NCBI GenBank assembly: GCA_937876865.1
Contig: CALEFF010000036.1
Coordinates: 1 to 8,629 of the forward strand
Length of the DNA: 8,629 bases
Reading direction: 5' to 3'
From: an uncultured Bacteroidales bacterium
GTDB lineage: Bacteria; Bacteroidota; Bacteroidia; Bacteroidales; P3
The notes beneath the pieces were generated by a model that saw only the letters and a program-made list of their open reading frames with translations, was not told the origin of the DNA and did no database searches. How positions within the stretch are numbered: the stretch's first letter is position 1; every line of letters begins with the position of its first letter. This document shows, one piece after another, positions 1-6,942 of this stretch. A program made the position numbers and the translations under genes.

Positions 1-119
1 TAATTAACTGCTAAGCGTTCTTTGTATTGTATTTCCCATTGAATATAAGGATTGCGTTCTAAGGTATTGAAGATTATGTTTATGATTATCTTGCTTTAAG
101 ATTAGTGAATCCTATAAAT

Positions 120-152
120 AAAAAAACATGCAGGCTAAAAAAAACCTGCATG
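120..152 (-). terminator. Rho-independent terminator of the korA-korB operon
   Basis: A perfect 8-bp stem, CATGCAGG (127-134) with CCTGCATG (145-152), encloses a 10-nt A/T-rich loop. Read on the minus strand it is followed by seven T residues (126-120). It lies about 30 nt beyond the korB stop codon, so it should end the operon transcript. No further subunit gene can therefore belong to this operon downstream. Confidence 0.85.
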
Positions 153-183
153 CACTCGTGGGCTTAAGCAGAAAACGCTCAAA

Positions 184-1209
184 CTATTCTACTTCCCAAG
201 TTTCACCACTATTCAACAAATCATCTACACATTTTATTTTAGCATTTTCTTGTGCTTCTATCATTTGTTTTTCGAATAGTTGGTTATATGTTGGTTGTTT
301 ATAAGCTCTGATTACTCCGAAAGCCATTGGGAATTGTGGAGGACGCATTTGTGCAAGCATCATGTGGATTCCTGTGTTTTCGGTAGTTTCATCGTGAACT
401 AAAATATCGTTTTCAGTTATTCCGTTTTCACCTATTGTTACTACTTCAAGGCTTGTGCCTCTTAAAACTATACCTTTGTCTTTGTTTTTACCAAAAATCA
501 TTGGTTTTCCATGCTCTAACCACAATTGACGGTCGTCTCTAACTTCTTTATCGGTAACTTCTTTGTGTGCTCCATCGTTAAAGATTACGCAATTTTGCAA
601 TACTTCAACCACAGCGGCACCATCGTGTTCTGCCATGTGCATACAAACTTTTTGAAGTTGAGCTGGTTGATTATCTATCGCTCTTGCAAAGAATGTTCCT
701 CTTGCTCCAATTACTAATTCACCTGGATTGAAAGGATAATCTATAACTCCGAAAGGTGAGGTTTTAGTTATTTGTCCTTGTTTTGTAGTTGGAGAGTATT
801 GTCCTTTGGTTAAACCATATATACGATTGTTAAATAATATGTAATTAACGTCCATATTTCTTCTAACAAAGTGTATGAAATGGTTTCCTCCGATTGCAGT
901 TGCATCTCCGTCTCCTGAGTTAATCCAAACTGAAAGTTTTGGATTTGCAATCTTCACTCCTGTTGCTATTGCTGCTGCTCTACCGTGGATAGAGTGGAAT
1001 CCGTATGTGTTTACATAGTAAGGGAAACGGCTTGAACAACCTATACCCGATACCATACAGAAACTTTCTTTTTTATATCCTATTTTAGGAAATACATTTA
1101 AAACAGATGCTAATATTCCGTGGTCTCCACAACCAGGGCACCATTTAACCATTTGATCACTGGCGAAATCCGCTTTTGTTAATTCGACAGCTGAATGTTC
1201 TATAGCCAT
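184..1209 (-). CDS. korB: 2-oxoacid:ferredoxin oxidoreductase, beta (TPP-binding) subunit; probably 2-oxoglutarate-specific
   Basis: This is the catalytic half of an enzyme that oxidatively decarboxylates a 2-oxoacid with CoA to the acyl-CoA, passing electrons to ferredoxin; it is cytoplasmic and reversible in anaerobes. The 341-residue protein has the CPGCGDH motif at 24-30 and the thiamine-pyrophosphate/Mg motif GDGD at 99-102, with the paired Asn of LFNN at 127-128. Cys24, Cys27, Cys58 and Cys207 match the spacing of the four [4Fe-4S] ligands of archaeal two-subunit enzymes. The length is normal for the KorB family. The ATG follows the korA stop by 3 nt and is preceded by AGGAGA, so the start is well supported. 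The motifs do not by themselves separate 2-oxoglutarate from pyruvate or branched 2-oxoacids. Assignment to 2-oxoglutarate rests on resemblance to Bacteroidales KorAB and is inference. Confidence 0.93.
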   Translation of the reverse strand: MAIEHSAVELTKADFASDQMVKWCPGCGDHGILASVLNVFPKIGYKKESFCMVSGIGCSSRFPYYVNTYGFHSIHGRAAAIATGVKIANPKLSVWINSGDGDATAIGGNHFIHFVRRNMDVNYILFNNRIYGLTKGQYSPTTKQGQITKTSPFGVIDYPFNPGELVIGARGTFFARAIDNQPAQLQKVCMHMAEHDGAAVVEVLQNCVIFNDGAHKEVTDKEVRDDRQLWLEHGKPMIFGKNKDKGIVLRGTSLEVVTIGENGITENDILVHDETTENTGIHMMLAQMRPPQFPMAFGVIRAYKQPTYNQLFEKQMIEAQENAKIKCVDDLLNSGETWEVE

Positions 1210-1212
1210 TTC

Positions 1213-3051
1213 TTATTCTCCTAAAATTTGATTAAACACTTCTTTTAATTCACTTACTTCAAAAGGTAGGCCTTGTACTTTATTATATTGATGGAACATC
1301 ATTCCTTGGAAGTTCATTCTCAAATAATTTACAAATTGTCCCATATTCAATTCACAAACCACAATCTTTTTATATCTCTTCAACATTTTTTCTGTGTTCT
1401 TTGGAAGAGGCATTATGTAGTTAAATTGAGTAAATGCAATGCTTTTTCCTTCTGCTTGCAATTCTTGAACAGCACAACGTAAAGCTCCTTCTGTTCCTCC
1501 CCAACCAACAACTAATAAATCTGCTGATTCTGCTCCTTCTACTTCTTGGTTAGGAATACGATTTGCTACTCTTTCAACTTTTTCTTTTCTGAATTTAACC
1601 ATTTGTTCGTGGTTAGCACTATCGGTTGAAACGCTTCCTTTTCCAGAAAGTTTTTCCAATCCACCAATTCTATGACGTAATCCGTCCATTCCTGGTAATG
1701 CCCATTGTCTTACAAGAGTTTCTGGATCTCTATTATAAGGAGCGTAATTAGGATCATTAGGTGTTGCAAAAGGTGGGTTAATTTTTGGAAGATCTGCCAT
1801 TTTTGGTATTCTGAAAAGTTGAGATCCGTTTCCAAGATAACCATCTGTCAAAAGAATTGTTGGAGTCATTGTTTCCAATGATAAACGTGCTGCTTCAAAA
1901 GCCCAATAGAAACAATTAGCTGATGAAGATGCTGCAACTACAATGCAAGGTGCTTCTCCGTTTCTTCCAAATAATGCTTGTGTAAGGTCAGATTGTTCTG
2001 TTTTTGTAGGCAATCCTGTTGATGGACCTCCTCTTTGAACATCTACAATCACAAGTGGCAATTCTGTCATAACGGCTAATCCGATTGCTTCACTCTTTAA
2101 AGACAATCCTGGGCCAGAAGTTGAAGTACAAGCTATAGCTCCTGCGAATGAAGCTCCGATTGCAGAACAAATACCTGCGATTTCGTCTTCTGCTTGGAAT
2201 ACTCTTGCTCCTAATGATTTGTGTTTTGCTAATTCTATCAAAATATCAGTTGCAGGAGTAATAGGATAAGAACCTAAGAACAAAGGAAGACCTGCTTTTT
2301 CTGCTGCAGCAAGCAATCCCCAAGCAGTTGCAATGTTTCCTGTTATGTTTCTGTACTTTCCTTTTGGCATAACAGCTTGCTCAACCATTACTTGGCTTTC
2401 TAAAATATCAGTATTTTCACAGAAATTGTAACCTGCTCTTACTACTGCTTTGTTTGCTTGAACCAATTCTGGCTTTTTAGCAAATTTCTTTTCCAAATAA
2501 GAGTCCGTATGTTCTAATCCTTTTCCGAATATGAAGAAAATCATACCTAAGGCGAACATATTTCTACATTTTAATGCAGACTTTCTATCTGCAAAAATAT
2601 CTTTCACAGTTTCTATAGTAAAACTTGTGATAGGTGCTTTTATCAATCTGTAATTTGAAAGAGAATCATCTTCAAGAGGGTTCGAAGAGTAACCAGCTTT
2701 TTCAATTGCTTCGTCTTCAAAAGTGTCCGCATCTACGATTATTATACCACCAATTTTAGCCCATTTTAAATTTGCTTTCAATGATGCAGGGTTCATTGCT
2801 ACTAAAACATCAGCTTTATCCCCTGAACTATAGATTTTCTTTCCAATATGTACTTGAAATCCTGATACACCTGCCACTGTGTTGTGTGGAGCTCTGATTT
2901 CTGCTGGATAGTCTGGGAATGTGGCAATATCATTACCATCCAAAGCAGAAGTATCAGAGAATAGTGTACCTGTAAGTTGCATTCCATCGCCAGAATCACC
3001 AACGAATTTGATTACAACGTCTTCTCTTTTAATAACTTCTTTTGCTGTCAT
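1213..3051 (-). CDS. korA: 2-oxoacid:ferredoxin oxidoreductase, fused gamma-alpha subunit; probably 2-oxoglutarate-specific
   Basis: This is the partner of KorB. From ATG 3051 the protein has 612 residues. An N-terminal gamma domain (about 12-205) contains GDSGDGMQ at 18-25. An alpha (pyrimidine-binding) domain follows, with the family motif YPITP at 262-266, the block QRGGPSTGLPTKTEQSDL at 339-356, and a C-terminal transketolase-like domain (about 505-610). This gamma-alpha fusion is the usual two-subunit 2-oxoacid:ferredoxin oxidoreductase layout; no ferredoxin-like delta subunit is encoded here. The frame stays open to a GTG at 3087 (12 more residues). I prefer ATG 3051 because the promoter box at 3099-3106 would leave the GTG almost no leader, and relatives begin shortly before the conserved GDSGDG region. 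The gene is first in the operon, 3 nt from korB. A 2-oxoglutarate substrate is inferred from family resemblance. Confidence 0.92.
   Translation of the reverse strand: MTAKEVIKREDVVIKFVGDSGDGMQLTGTLFSDTSALDGNDIATFPDYPAEIRAPHNTVAGVSGFQVHIGKKIYSSGDKADVLVAMNPASLKANLKWAKIGGIIIVDADTFEDEAIEKAGYSSNPLEDDSLSNYRLIKAPITSFTIETVKDIFADRKSALKCRNMFALGMIFFIFGKGLEHTDSYLEKKFAKKPELVQANKAVVRAGYNFCENTDILESQVMVEQAVMPKGKYRNITGNIATAWGLLAAAEKAGLPLFLGSYPITPATDILIELAKHKSLGARVFQAEDEIAGICSAIGASFAGAIACTSTSGPGLSLKSEAIGLAVMTELPLVIVDVQRGGPSTGLPTKTEQSDLTQALFGRNGEAPCIVVAASSSANCFYWAFEAARLSLETMTPTILLTDGYLGNGSQLFRIPKMADLPKINPPFATPNDPNYAPYNRDPETLVRQWALPGMDGLRHRIGGLEKLSGKGSVSTDSANHEQMVKFRKEKVERVANRIPNQEVEGAESADLLVVGWGGTEGALRCAVQELQAEGKSIAFTQFNYIMPLPKNTEKMLKRYKKIVVCELNMGQFVNYLRMNFQGMMFHQYNKVQGLPFEVSELKEVFNQILGE
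1217..1222 (-). promoter_or_regulatory. Shine-Dalgarno-like ribosome binding site of korB
   Basis: The minus strand reads AGGAGA, 7 nt before the korB ATG. It lies inside the last codons of korA (Leu-Gly-Glu-stop). None of the other genes here has a comparable purine-rich site, as expected for Bacteroidota, where such sites are rarely used. It may assist coupled translation of korB, or it may only be the natural codons GGA GAA. Confidence 0.55.
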
Positions 3052-3098
3052 TACTTTGAGTTTTATTTTATTTTCTATTTTTTTCACTAAATAATCTG

Positions 3099-3130
3099 CA
3101 AATTTACTAAGTTTATTCCATTTAAAGAAA
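3099..3130 (-). promoter_or_regulatory. Bacteroidota-type promoter of korA-korB
   Basis: On the minus strand TAAATTTG (3106-3099) matches the Bacteroidota -7 consensus TAnnTTTG. Exactly 20 bp upstream lies TTTC (3130-3127), three of four bases of the -33 element TTTG. Transcription would start near 3090-3095, giving a leader of about 40 nt to ATG 3051. Confidence 0.6.
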
Positions 3131-3141
3131 AAAAAACGCTG

Positions 3142-3199
3142 TTTTATTCTTTTATTCTACGTATTTATCGATAACTTTGCACTCGAAAAAAGAATAAAA
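3142..3199. repeat. Perfect 12-bp inverted repeat flanking the aroC -7 box
   Basis: TTTTATTCTTTT (3142-3153) is exactly complementary in reverse to AAAAGAATAAAA (3188-3199). The arms sit on either side of the aroC -7 box, separated by 34 bp. The left arm is part of a tandem 8-bp repeat (TTTTATTC at 3142-3149 and 3150-3157). It could be an operator read by a dimeric regulator, or a chance match in A/T-rich DNA. The right arm would lie in the aroC 5' leader. Confidence 0.4.
3172..3179 (+). promoter_or_regulatory. Promoter -7 box of the aroC operon
   Basis: TAACTTTG followed by CAC matches the Bacteroidota TAnnTTTG element and is identical over 11 bases to the gcvT box at 5711. No good TTTG lies 19-21 bp upstream, so the -33 element is weak. 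The predicted start near 3184-3187 leaves a leader of about 22-25 nt before ATG 3209. Confidence 0.6.
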
Positions 3200-3208
3200 T
3201 TACAAATA

Positions 3209-4219
3209 ATGAGCAATAATACCTTTGGAAAAAGTTTTCGTTTAACAACGTTTGGAGAAAGTCATAGTACTTGCCTCGGGGGAATAATAGAAGGCTTTCC
3301 TGCAAACATAAAAATAGACTACGAACTTTTAAACCAAGAGTTGAAAAGAAGAAATTCTTCCTCTGCTTACTCAACTCCAAGAATAGAAGAAGATAAAGTA
3401 ATATTTCTTTCAGGAATTGAAAACAATATTTCCTTAGGTACACCAATTGCTTTTCTAATCGAAAATAAAAATGTAAAAAAACAAGACTATGATAATTTAA
3501 AAACAACTTTTCGCCCTTCACATGCTGATTATACATATTTTTGTAAGTATGGCATAAATGCAAGTTCAGGAGGGGGAAGAGCCTCTGCAAGAGAAACTGT
3601 TTGCAGAGTTGTTGGTGGTAGTTTAGCTAAACAATTTCTTTCTTCTTATGGAATAGAAATCAATTCAGAAATAACACAAATAGGACAATTCGACTACAAT
3701 AATCAACGCAATCAAGCAGAAGAAGCACTAAAAGAAGCAAAAGAAAAAGGGGATAGTTTAGGAGGAGTGATAAAATGCACAATAAATAACGTGCCAAAAG
3801 GTTTAGGAGAGCCCATCTTTGATAAACTTTCAGCAACTCTTGCACAAGCAATGATAAGTATTCCTTCGGCAAAAAGTTTTGAAATAGGTGACGGATTAGA
3901 ATCTTGCAAACGCTTGGGAAGTGAAGATATAGACTATTGGAATCAAGACTTTACTACACAAACCAATCATAGTGGAGGAGTGCAAGGAGGAATAACTAAT
4001 GGTATGCAAGTAGTTTTCAGTGTAGGCTTTAAACCTATTGCATCAATCAGTAGAATAAGAGCAATAAATCCACAAGGCGAAATAACAGAAATAGAAAACA
4101 AAGGCAGACATGATTGCTGTCAATTATTTAGAGCAAGAGTTATAGTAGAGGCTATGGCTGCCCTTACAATATCAGACTTTATTAAACGAGCAAAATATAA
4201 AGAACAAAAAAGAATATGA
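3209..4219 (+). CDS. aroC: Chorismate synthase (divergent)
   Basis: It converts 5-enolpyruvylshikimate-3-phosphate to chorismate using reduced FMN, the last common step to aromatic amino acids, folate and menaquinone precursors. The 336-residue protein shows the family blocks in order: TTFGESHS (13-20), RPSHADYTY (102-110), GGGRASARET (121-130), HSGGVQGGITNG (254-265) and GRHDCC (299-304) followed by VEAMAAL. The two conserved histidines (H19, H105) are present. It is about 20-25 residues shorter than typical AroC; the usual CPD-containing stretch before KGDS is missing. Several normally near-invariant residues differ: RRRPG is RRNSS at 47-51, the two arginines just before GGGR are Asn117 and Ser120, and GRHDPC/GRHDAC is GRHDCC. 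No frameshift is seen. The ATG lies about 25 nt after the promoter; the end overlaps the next gene by 4 nt (ATGA). The family is certain; full activity is likely but not assured. Confidence 0.9.
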   Translation: MSNNTFGKSFRLTTFGESHSTCLGGIIEGFPANIKIDYELLNQELKRRNSSSAYSTPRIEEDKVIFLSGIENNISLGTPIAFLIENKNVKKQDYDNLKTTFRPSHADYTYFCKYGINASSGGGRASARETVCRVVGGSLAKQFLSSYGIEINSEITQIGQFDYNNQRNQAEEALKEAKEKGDSLGGVIKCTINNVPKGLGEPIFDKLSATLAQAMISIPSAKSFEIGDGLESCKRLGSEDIDYWNQDFTTQTNHSGGVQGGITNGMQVVFSVGFKPIASISRIRAINPQGEITEIENKGRHDCCQLFRARVIVEAMAALTISDFIKRAKYKEQKRI

Positions 4220-4965
4220 AAATAAGCAGAAAATTTTTCTTTGTTTTATTTATTTTTTTCTTTGTTTCTTGCAAAGAAAACAAAGAATTAAAAAATTATT
4301 CCTTTGAGTTATCAGGAGTAATTGCTAATAATTCCCAACCACACTTAATTTTGAGTGAAATAGGCAAAAGTGGATTCACCCAAAACGATACAATACCAAT
4401 AGATGAAAAAGGTAATTTCTCCCAAAGCATAGAAATGAAAGAACCAACCCTTTATTCACTTGCCTTAGGTAAAGAATACATTATAATATGTCCCTCAATA
4501 GGGGAGAGAATCACAATAAAAGCGGTAGATAACAACTTTTCGGGAAGTTATATAATAGAAGGCTCGCCCGAATCTGCACAATTAAAAGAGTTAAATAAAG
4601 AAAACTACAATGTACGTCTATTTTTGAAAAGTATGAGCGAAGAATTATCCAAAGCAGACACTACAAAATTAGATTCTATTCGTACAAGCATAATTGAAAA
4701 ATATACATCCACCAAACAATATCAAGAAAAACTCACAACAGACTTTATAACCAATAATTTAGGCTCACTTACAACCCTCATAGCCCTACATCGCACCTTT
4801 GATGGTATACCATTATTTGATTATCGTCAAAGTTTAGAAATGCACAAAAAAGTATTACAATCCTTAGAGCAAACCTTGCCCGACAATCAACACACACTAA
4901 TTCTTAAAAACTTTATAATAGAGAAAGAAAAAATATTAAGCGACAATGGAGCAACGAAGAAATAA
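4216..4965 (+). CDS. DUF4369-like lipoprotein without a thioredoxin domain
   Basis: This is an exported lipoprotein of unknown function, 249 residues. A hydrophobic, phenylalanine-rich signal sequence (7-18) ends in the lipobox FVSC with Cys19 as the lipidated residue. Lys-Glu follows the cysteine, which could favour outer-membrane or surface placement in Bacteroidota (inference). Residues about 27-127 look like a DUF4369 beta domain: a FELSGVI opening, the DEKGNF turn (63-68) and the GSPES signature (116-120). Residues 128-240 are a charged helical region. Relatives commonly continue into a TlpA-type thioredoxin domain with a CxxC pair; this protein stops just where that domain would begin, and the mature part has only Cys19 and Cys92. 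The ATG overlaps the aroC stop by 4 nt, and its 3' end overlaps lpxH by 20 nt, so it is cotranscribed and probably translationally coupled. The DUF4369 assignment is by pattern recall. Confidence 0.75.
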   Translation: MKISRKFFFVLFIFFFVSCKENKELKNYSFELSGVIANNSQPHLILSEIGKSGFTQNDTIPIDEKGNFSQSIEMKEPTLYSLALGKEYIIICPSIGERITIKAVDNNFSGSYIIEGSPESAQLKELNKENYNVRLFLKSMSEELSKADTTKLDSIRTSIIEKYTSTKQYQEKLTTDFITNNLGSLTTLIALHRTFDGIPLFDYRQSLEMHKKVLQSLEQTLPDNQHTLILKNFIIEKEKILSDNGATKK

Positions 4966-5695
4966 GATATATTTTGCCTCAGACTTTCACTTAGGCAATA
5001 GTTCAAGAAAAGAAAATCAAAAAAAAGAAAAACTAATTCTTCGTTGGCTCAATCACATTTCAAAAGACGCAGAAGAAATTTATCTTTTAGGAGATATATT
5101 TGACTTTTGGTTTGAATACAAATACGTAGTGCCAAAGGGATATGTAAGATTTCTTGGAACCCTTGCTCAACTTGCAGATTCAGGAGTAAGAATACACTTT
5201 TTTTGTGGCAATCACGACTTATGGTTAAAAGATTATTTTCAAGAAGAATTAGGACTCATCGTTCATAAAGAAAAAGAAGTGATTTCACTTTACGAAAAAA
5301 ACTTTATGCTTGGGCACGGAGACGGATTAGACTCAAAGGATAAAAAATATAAATTCATAAATACGATTTTCAAAAATAAGATTTGCATAAAAACCTTTGC
5401 AACTTTACATCCTCGTTGGGCGATAGCTTTGGCACAAAAATGGAGCGGAAGTTCCAGAGCCTCACATTCCGAAAAAGATATGATAGATTTAGGCGAAAAA
5501 GAGCCAATCTATCAATTTTGTCTTAAAACATTAGAAACGCAAAACATAGATTACTTTGTTTTTGGACATAGACATTTAGCATGTAACAAAGAATTAAAAG
5601 ACCACTCTCGCTATATAAATCTTGGATGTTGGGATACCTATGGCTACTATGCAGAATGGGACGGAGAAAACTTGGAATTAAAAAAATTTGATTAA
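4946..5695 (+). CDS. lpxH: UDP-2,3-diacylglucosamine diphosphatase (LpxH)
   Basis: It hydrolyses UDP-2,3-diacylglucosamine to lipid X and UMP, the fourth step of lipid A synthesis, at the inner face of the cytoplasmic membrane. The 249-residue protein carries the complete calcineurin-like metallophosphoesterase set: D13-x-H15 in SDFHLG, GDIFDFW (49-55) with D50, GNHD (88-91), GHGDG (123-127) with H124, and GHRH (207-210). GDxFDxWFE and the central basic-helical insertion (about 130-180) are typical of LpxH. The length is normal. The ATG at 4946 sits 20 nt inside the preceding lipoprotein gene and leaves only eight residues before the first strand, so no later start is reasonable. No terminator is apparent downstream; its last codons contain the -33 element of the gcvT promoter, and some read-through into gcvT is possible. 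The function is well supported by motifs; other membrane-linked metallophosphatases are less likely. Confidence 0.9.
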   Translation: MEQRRNKIYFASDFHLGNSSRKENQKKEKLILRWLNHISKDAEEIYLLGDIFDFWFEYKYVVPKGYVRFLGTLAQLADSGVRIHFFCGNHDLWLKDYFQEELGLIVHKEKEVISLYEKNFMLGHGDGLDSKDKKYKFINTIFKNKICIKTFATLHPRWAIALAQKWSGSSRASHSEKDMIDLGEKEPIYQFCLKTLETQNIDYFVFGHRHLACNKELKDHSRYINLGCWDTYGYYAEWDGENLELKKFD

Positions 5696-5718
5696 GAAAA
5701 AACTATTTTTTAACTTTG
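5687..5718 (+). promoter_or_regulatory. Bacteroidota-type promoter of gcvT
   Basis: TTTG (5687-5690), exactly 20 bp, then TAACTTTG (5711-5718) is a full match to the -33/-7 consensus used by the Bacteroidota primary sigma factor. The -33 element lies in the last Phe-Asp codons of lpxH. Transcription should begin near 5723-5726, giving a leader of about 42 nt that contains the palindrome TTTTATAAAA (5728-5737). Confidence 0.8.
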
Positions 5719-5766
5719 CACGCAGAATTTTATAAAAGATTATTCATAATTAAATAAAATATAGAG

Positions 5767-6870
5767 ATGAAAAACACACCATTTACACAAAAGCACATTG
5801 AATTAGGAGCCAAAATGGCTGAGTTCGCTGGCTACAATATGCCAATTTCATACGAAGGATTGGTAGTAGAACACAATAATGTAAGAAATGCAGTTGGAGT
5901 ATTTGACGTTTCTCACATGGGAGAGTTCAGAGCAAAAGGTCCAAAAGCATTTGAATTTGTACAACGTTGCACTTCAAACGACATAGCAACACTTTTCGAT
6001 GGTAAAGTATTATATACAGTTCTTCCAAACGGAAAAGGCGGTATCGTAGACGATATGTTAGTTTACCAAGTTTCAAAAGAAGAATATTTTATGGTGCCTA
6101 ACGCTGCTAATATCGATAAAGACTGGGCTTGGATGAGCAAAATAGCAGAAGAAATGGGCTTAGTATTAGGACAAGACTTCACAAACGAAAGCGAAAGCTA
6201 CGGACAATTAGCAGTACAAGGTCCTTTGGCATTAAAAGCTATGCAAAAACTTACAGAAACTCCTATTGAAGATATGGAATATTACACATTCAAATTCTTG
6301 ACTTTTGCAGGAATTGAAAACGTTCTTCTTTCTACAACAGGATATACAGGAGCAGGTGGATGCGAAATCTACTTTGACAAAAAATATGCAGACAAAATTT
6401 GGGACGCAGTATTTGAAGCAGGAAAAGAATTCGGAATAATGCCTGCTGGATTAGGATGTCGTGATACTCTTCGTTTGGAAATGGGATTCTGTCTTTACGG
6501 ACACGAAATCGATGACGAAACATCTCCAATAGAAGCAGGATTAAATTGGCTAACAAAATTCGTTGACGGAAACAATTTCATAGACAGAGAACGTCTTGAA
6601 CAACAAAAAGCAAACGGCGTAAGCAAAAAATTAGTAGGATTCCAAATGATAGACAAAGGAATTCCACGTCAAGGATACGAAGTTTGCGATGCAGAAGGCA
6701 ATGTAATAGGAAAAGTATGTTCAGGAACACAATCTCCATCTTGCGGAGTAGCAATCGGAACAGCACACGTTGCAACAGCATTCAGCAAAAAAGATACAGA
6801 AATCTTTATCAAAGTAAGAGAAAAACTATTAAAAGCAATAGTAGTGAAAATGCCTTTCTACAAAGGTTAA
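5767..6870 (+). CDS. gcvT: Glycine cleavage system T-protein (aminomethyltransferase)
   Basis: In the glycine cleavage complex it releases ammonia from the aminomethyl group carried on the lipoyl arm of H-protein and passes the one-carbon unit to tetrahydrofolate, giving 5,10-methylene-THF. The 367-residue length is typical. Recognisable blocks are FDVSHMGEF (46-54), GGIVDDMLVY (91-100) with the catalytic-type Asp95/Asp96, TGYTGAGGCEIY (191-202) with folate-contacting-type Tyr193 and Glu200, GLGCRDTLRLE (228-238), and LYGHEID (243-249). The C-terminal barrel domain begins about residue 285 (KLVGFQM). GYTGAGG replaces the more common GYTGEDG, which I regard as lineage variation. The genes for H and P proteins are not in the window, so gcvT stands alone with its own strong promoter and terminator. 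The ATG at 5767 is the natural start, directly before the conserved MKNTPFTQKH-type opening. Confidence 0.96.
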   Translation: MKNTPFTQKHIELGAKMAEFAGYNMPISYEGLVVEHNNVRNAVGVFDVSHMGEFRAKGPKAFEFVQRCTSNDIATLFDGKVLYTVLPNGKGGIVDDMLVYQVSKEEYFMVPNAANIDKDWAWMSKIAEEMGLVLGQDFTNESESYGQLAVQGPLALKAMQKLTETPIEDMEYYTFKFLTFAGIENVLLSTTGYTGAGGCEIYFDKKYADKIWDAVFEAGKEFGIMPAGLGCRDTLRLEMGFCLYGHEIDDETSPIEAGLNWLTKFVDGNNFIDRERLEQQKANGVSKKLVGFQMIDKGIPRQGYEVCDAEGNVIGKVCSGTQSPSCGVAIGTAHVATAFSKKDTEIFIKVREKLLKAIVVKMPFYKG

Positions 6871-6889
6871 TTCTAACAATAAACACAAT

Positions 6890-6925
6890 GCCCACAAAAC
6901 AAAAAAAGTTTTGTGGGCTTTTTTT
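6890..6925 (+). terminator. Rho-independent terminator of gcvT
   Basis: A perfect 11-bp stem, GCCCACAAAAC (6890-6900) with GTTTTGTGGGC (6908-6918), has a loop of seven A residues and is followed by seven T residues (6919-6925). It lies 20 nt after the gcvT stop and only 17 nt before the next start codon, so the downstream gene depends on read-through or on a promoter hidden here. Confidence 0.92.
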
Positions 6926-6942
6926 CAAGATAAAATTAAGAA

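Noticed and set aside
526..717. Plus-strand open frame opposite korB
   Set aside because: It lies fully within korB, has no leader signal and no family resemblance, and is an antisense shadow.
184..3051. Pyruvate:ferredoxin or indolepyruvate:ferredoxin oxidoreductase instead of a KorAB enzyme
   Set aside because: The gamma-alpha fusion paired with a separate beta subunit, with no ferredoxin domain in either chain, fits two-subunit KorAB-like enzymes; bacterial pyruvate enzymes are usually one long chain and IorA carries beta and ferredoxin domains. Substrate still remains an inference.
3165..3590. Long open frame on the minus strand opposite the start of aroC
   Set aside because: It is antisense to well-conserved aroC codons, is rich in Leu/Phe as expected from the complement of A-rich coding DNA, and shows no domain or promoter of its own.
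5693..5712. A-run/T-run hairpin after lpxH as a terminator
   Set aside because: The stem has no G-C pairs, so it would not terminate; its T-rich part belongs to the gcvT promoter spacer.
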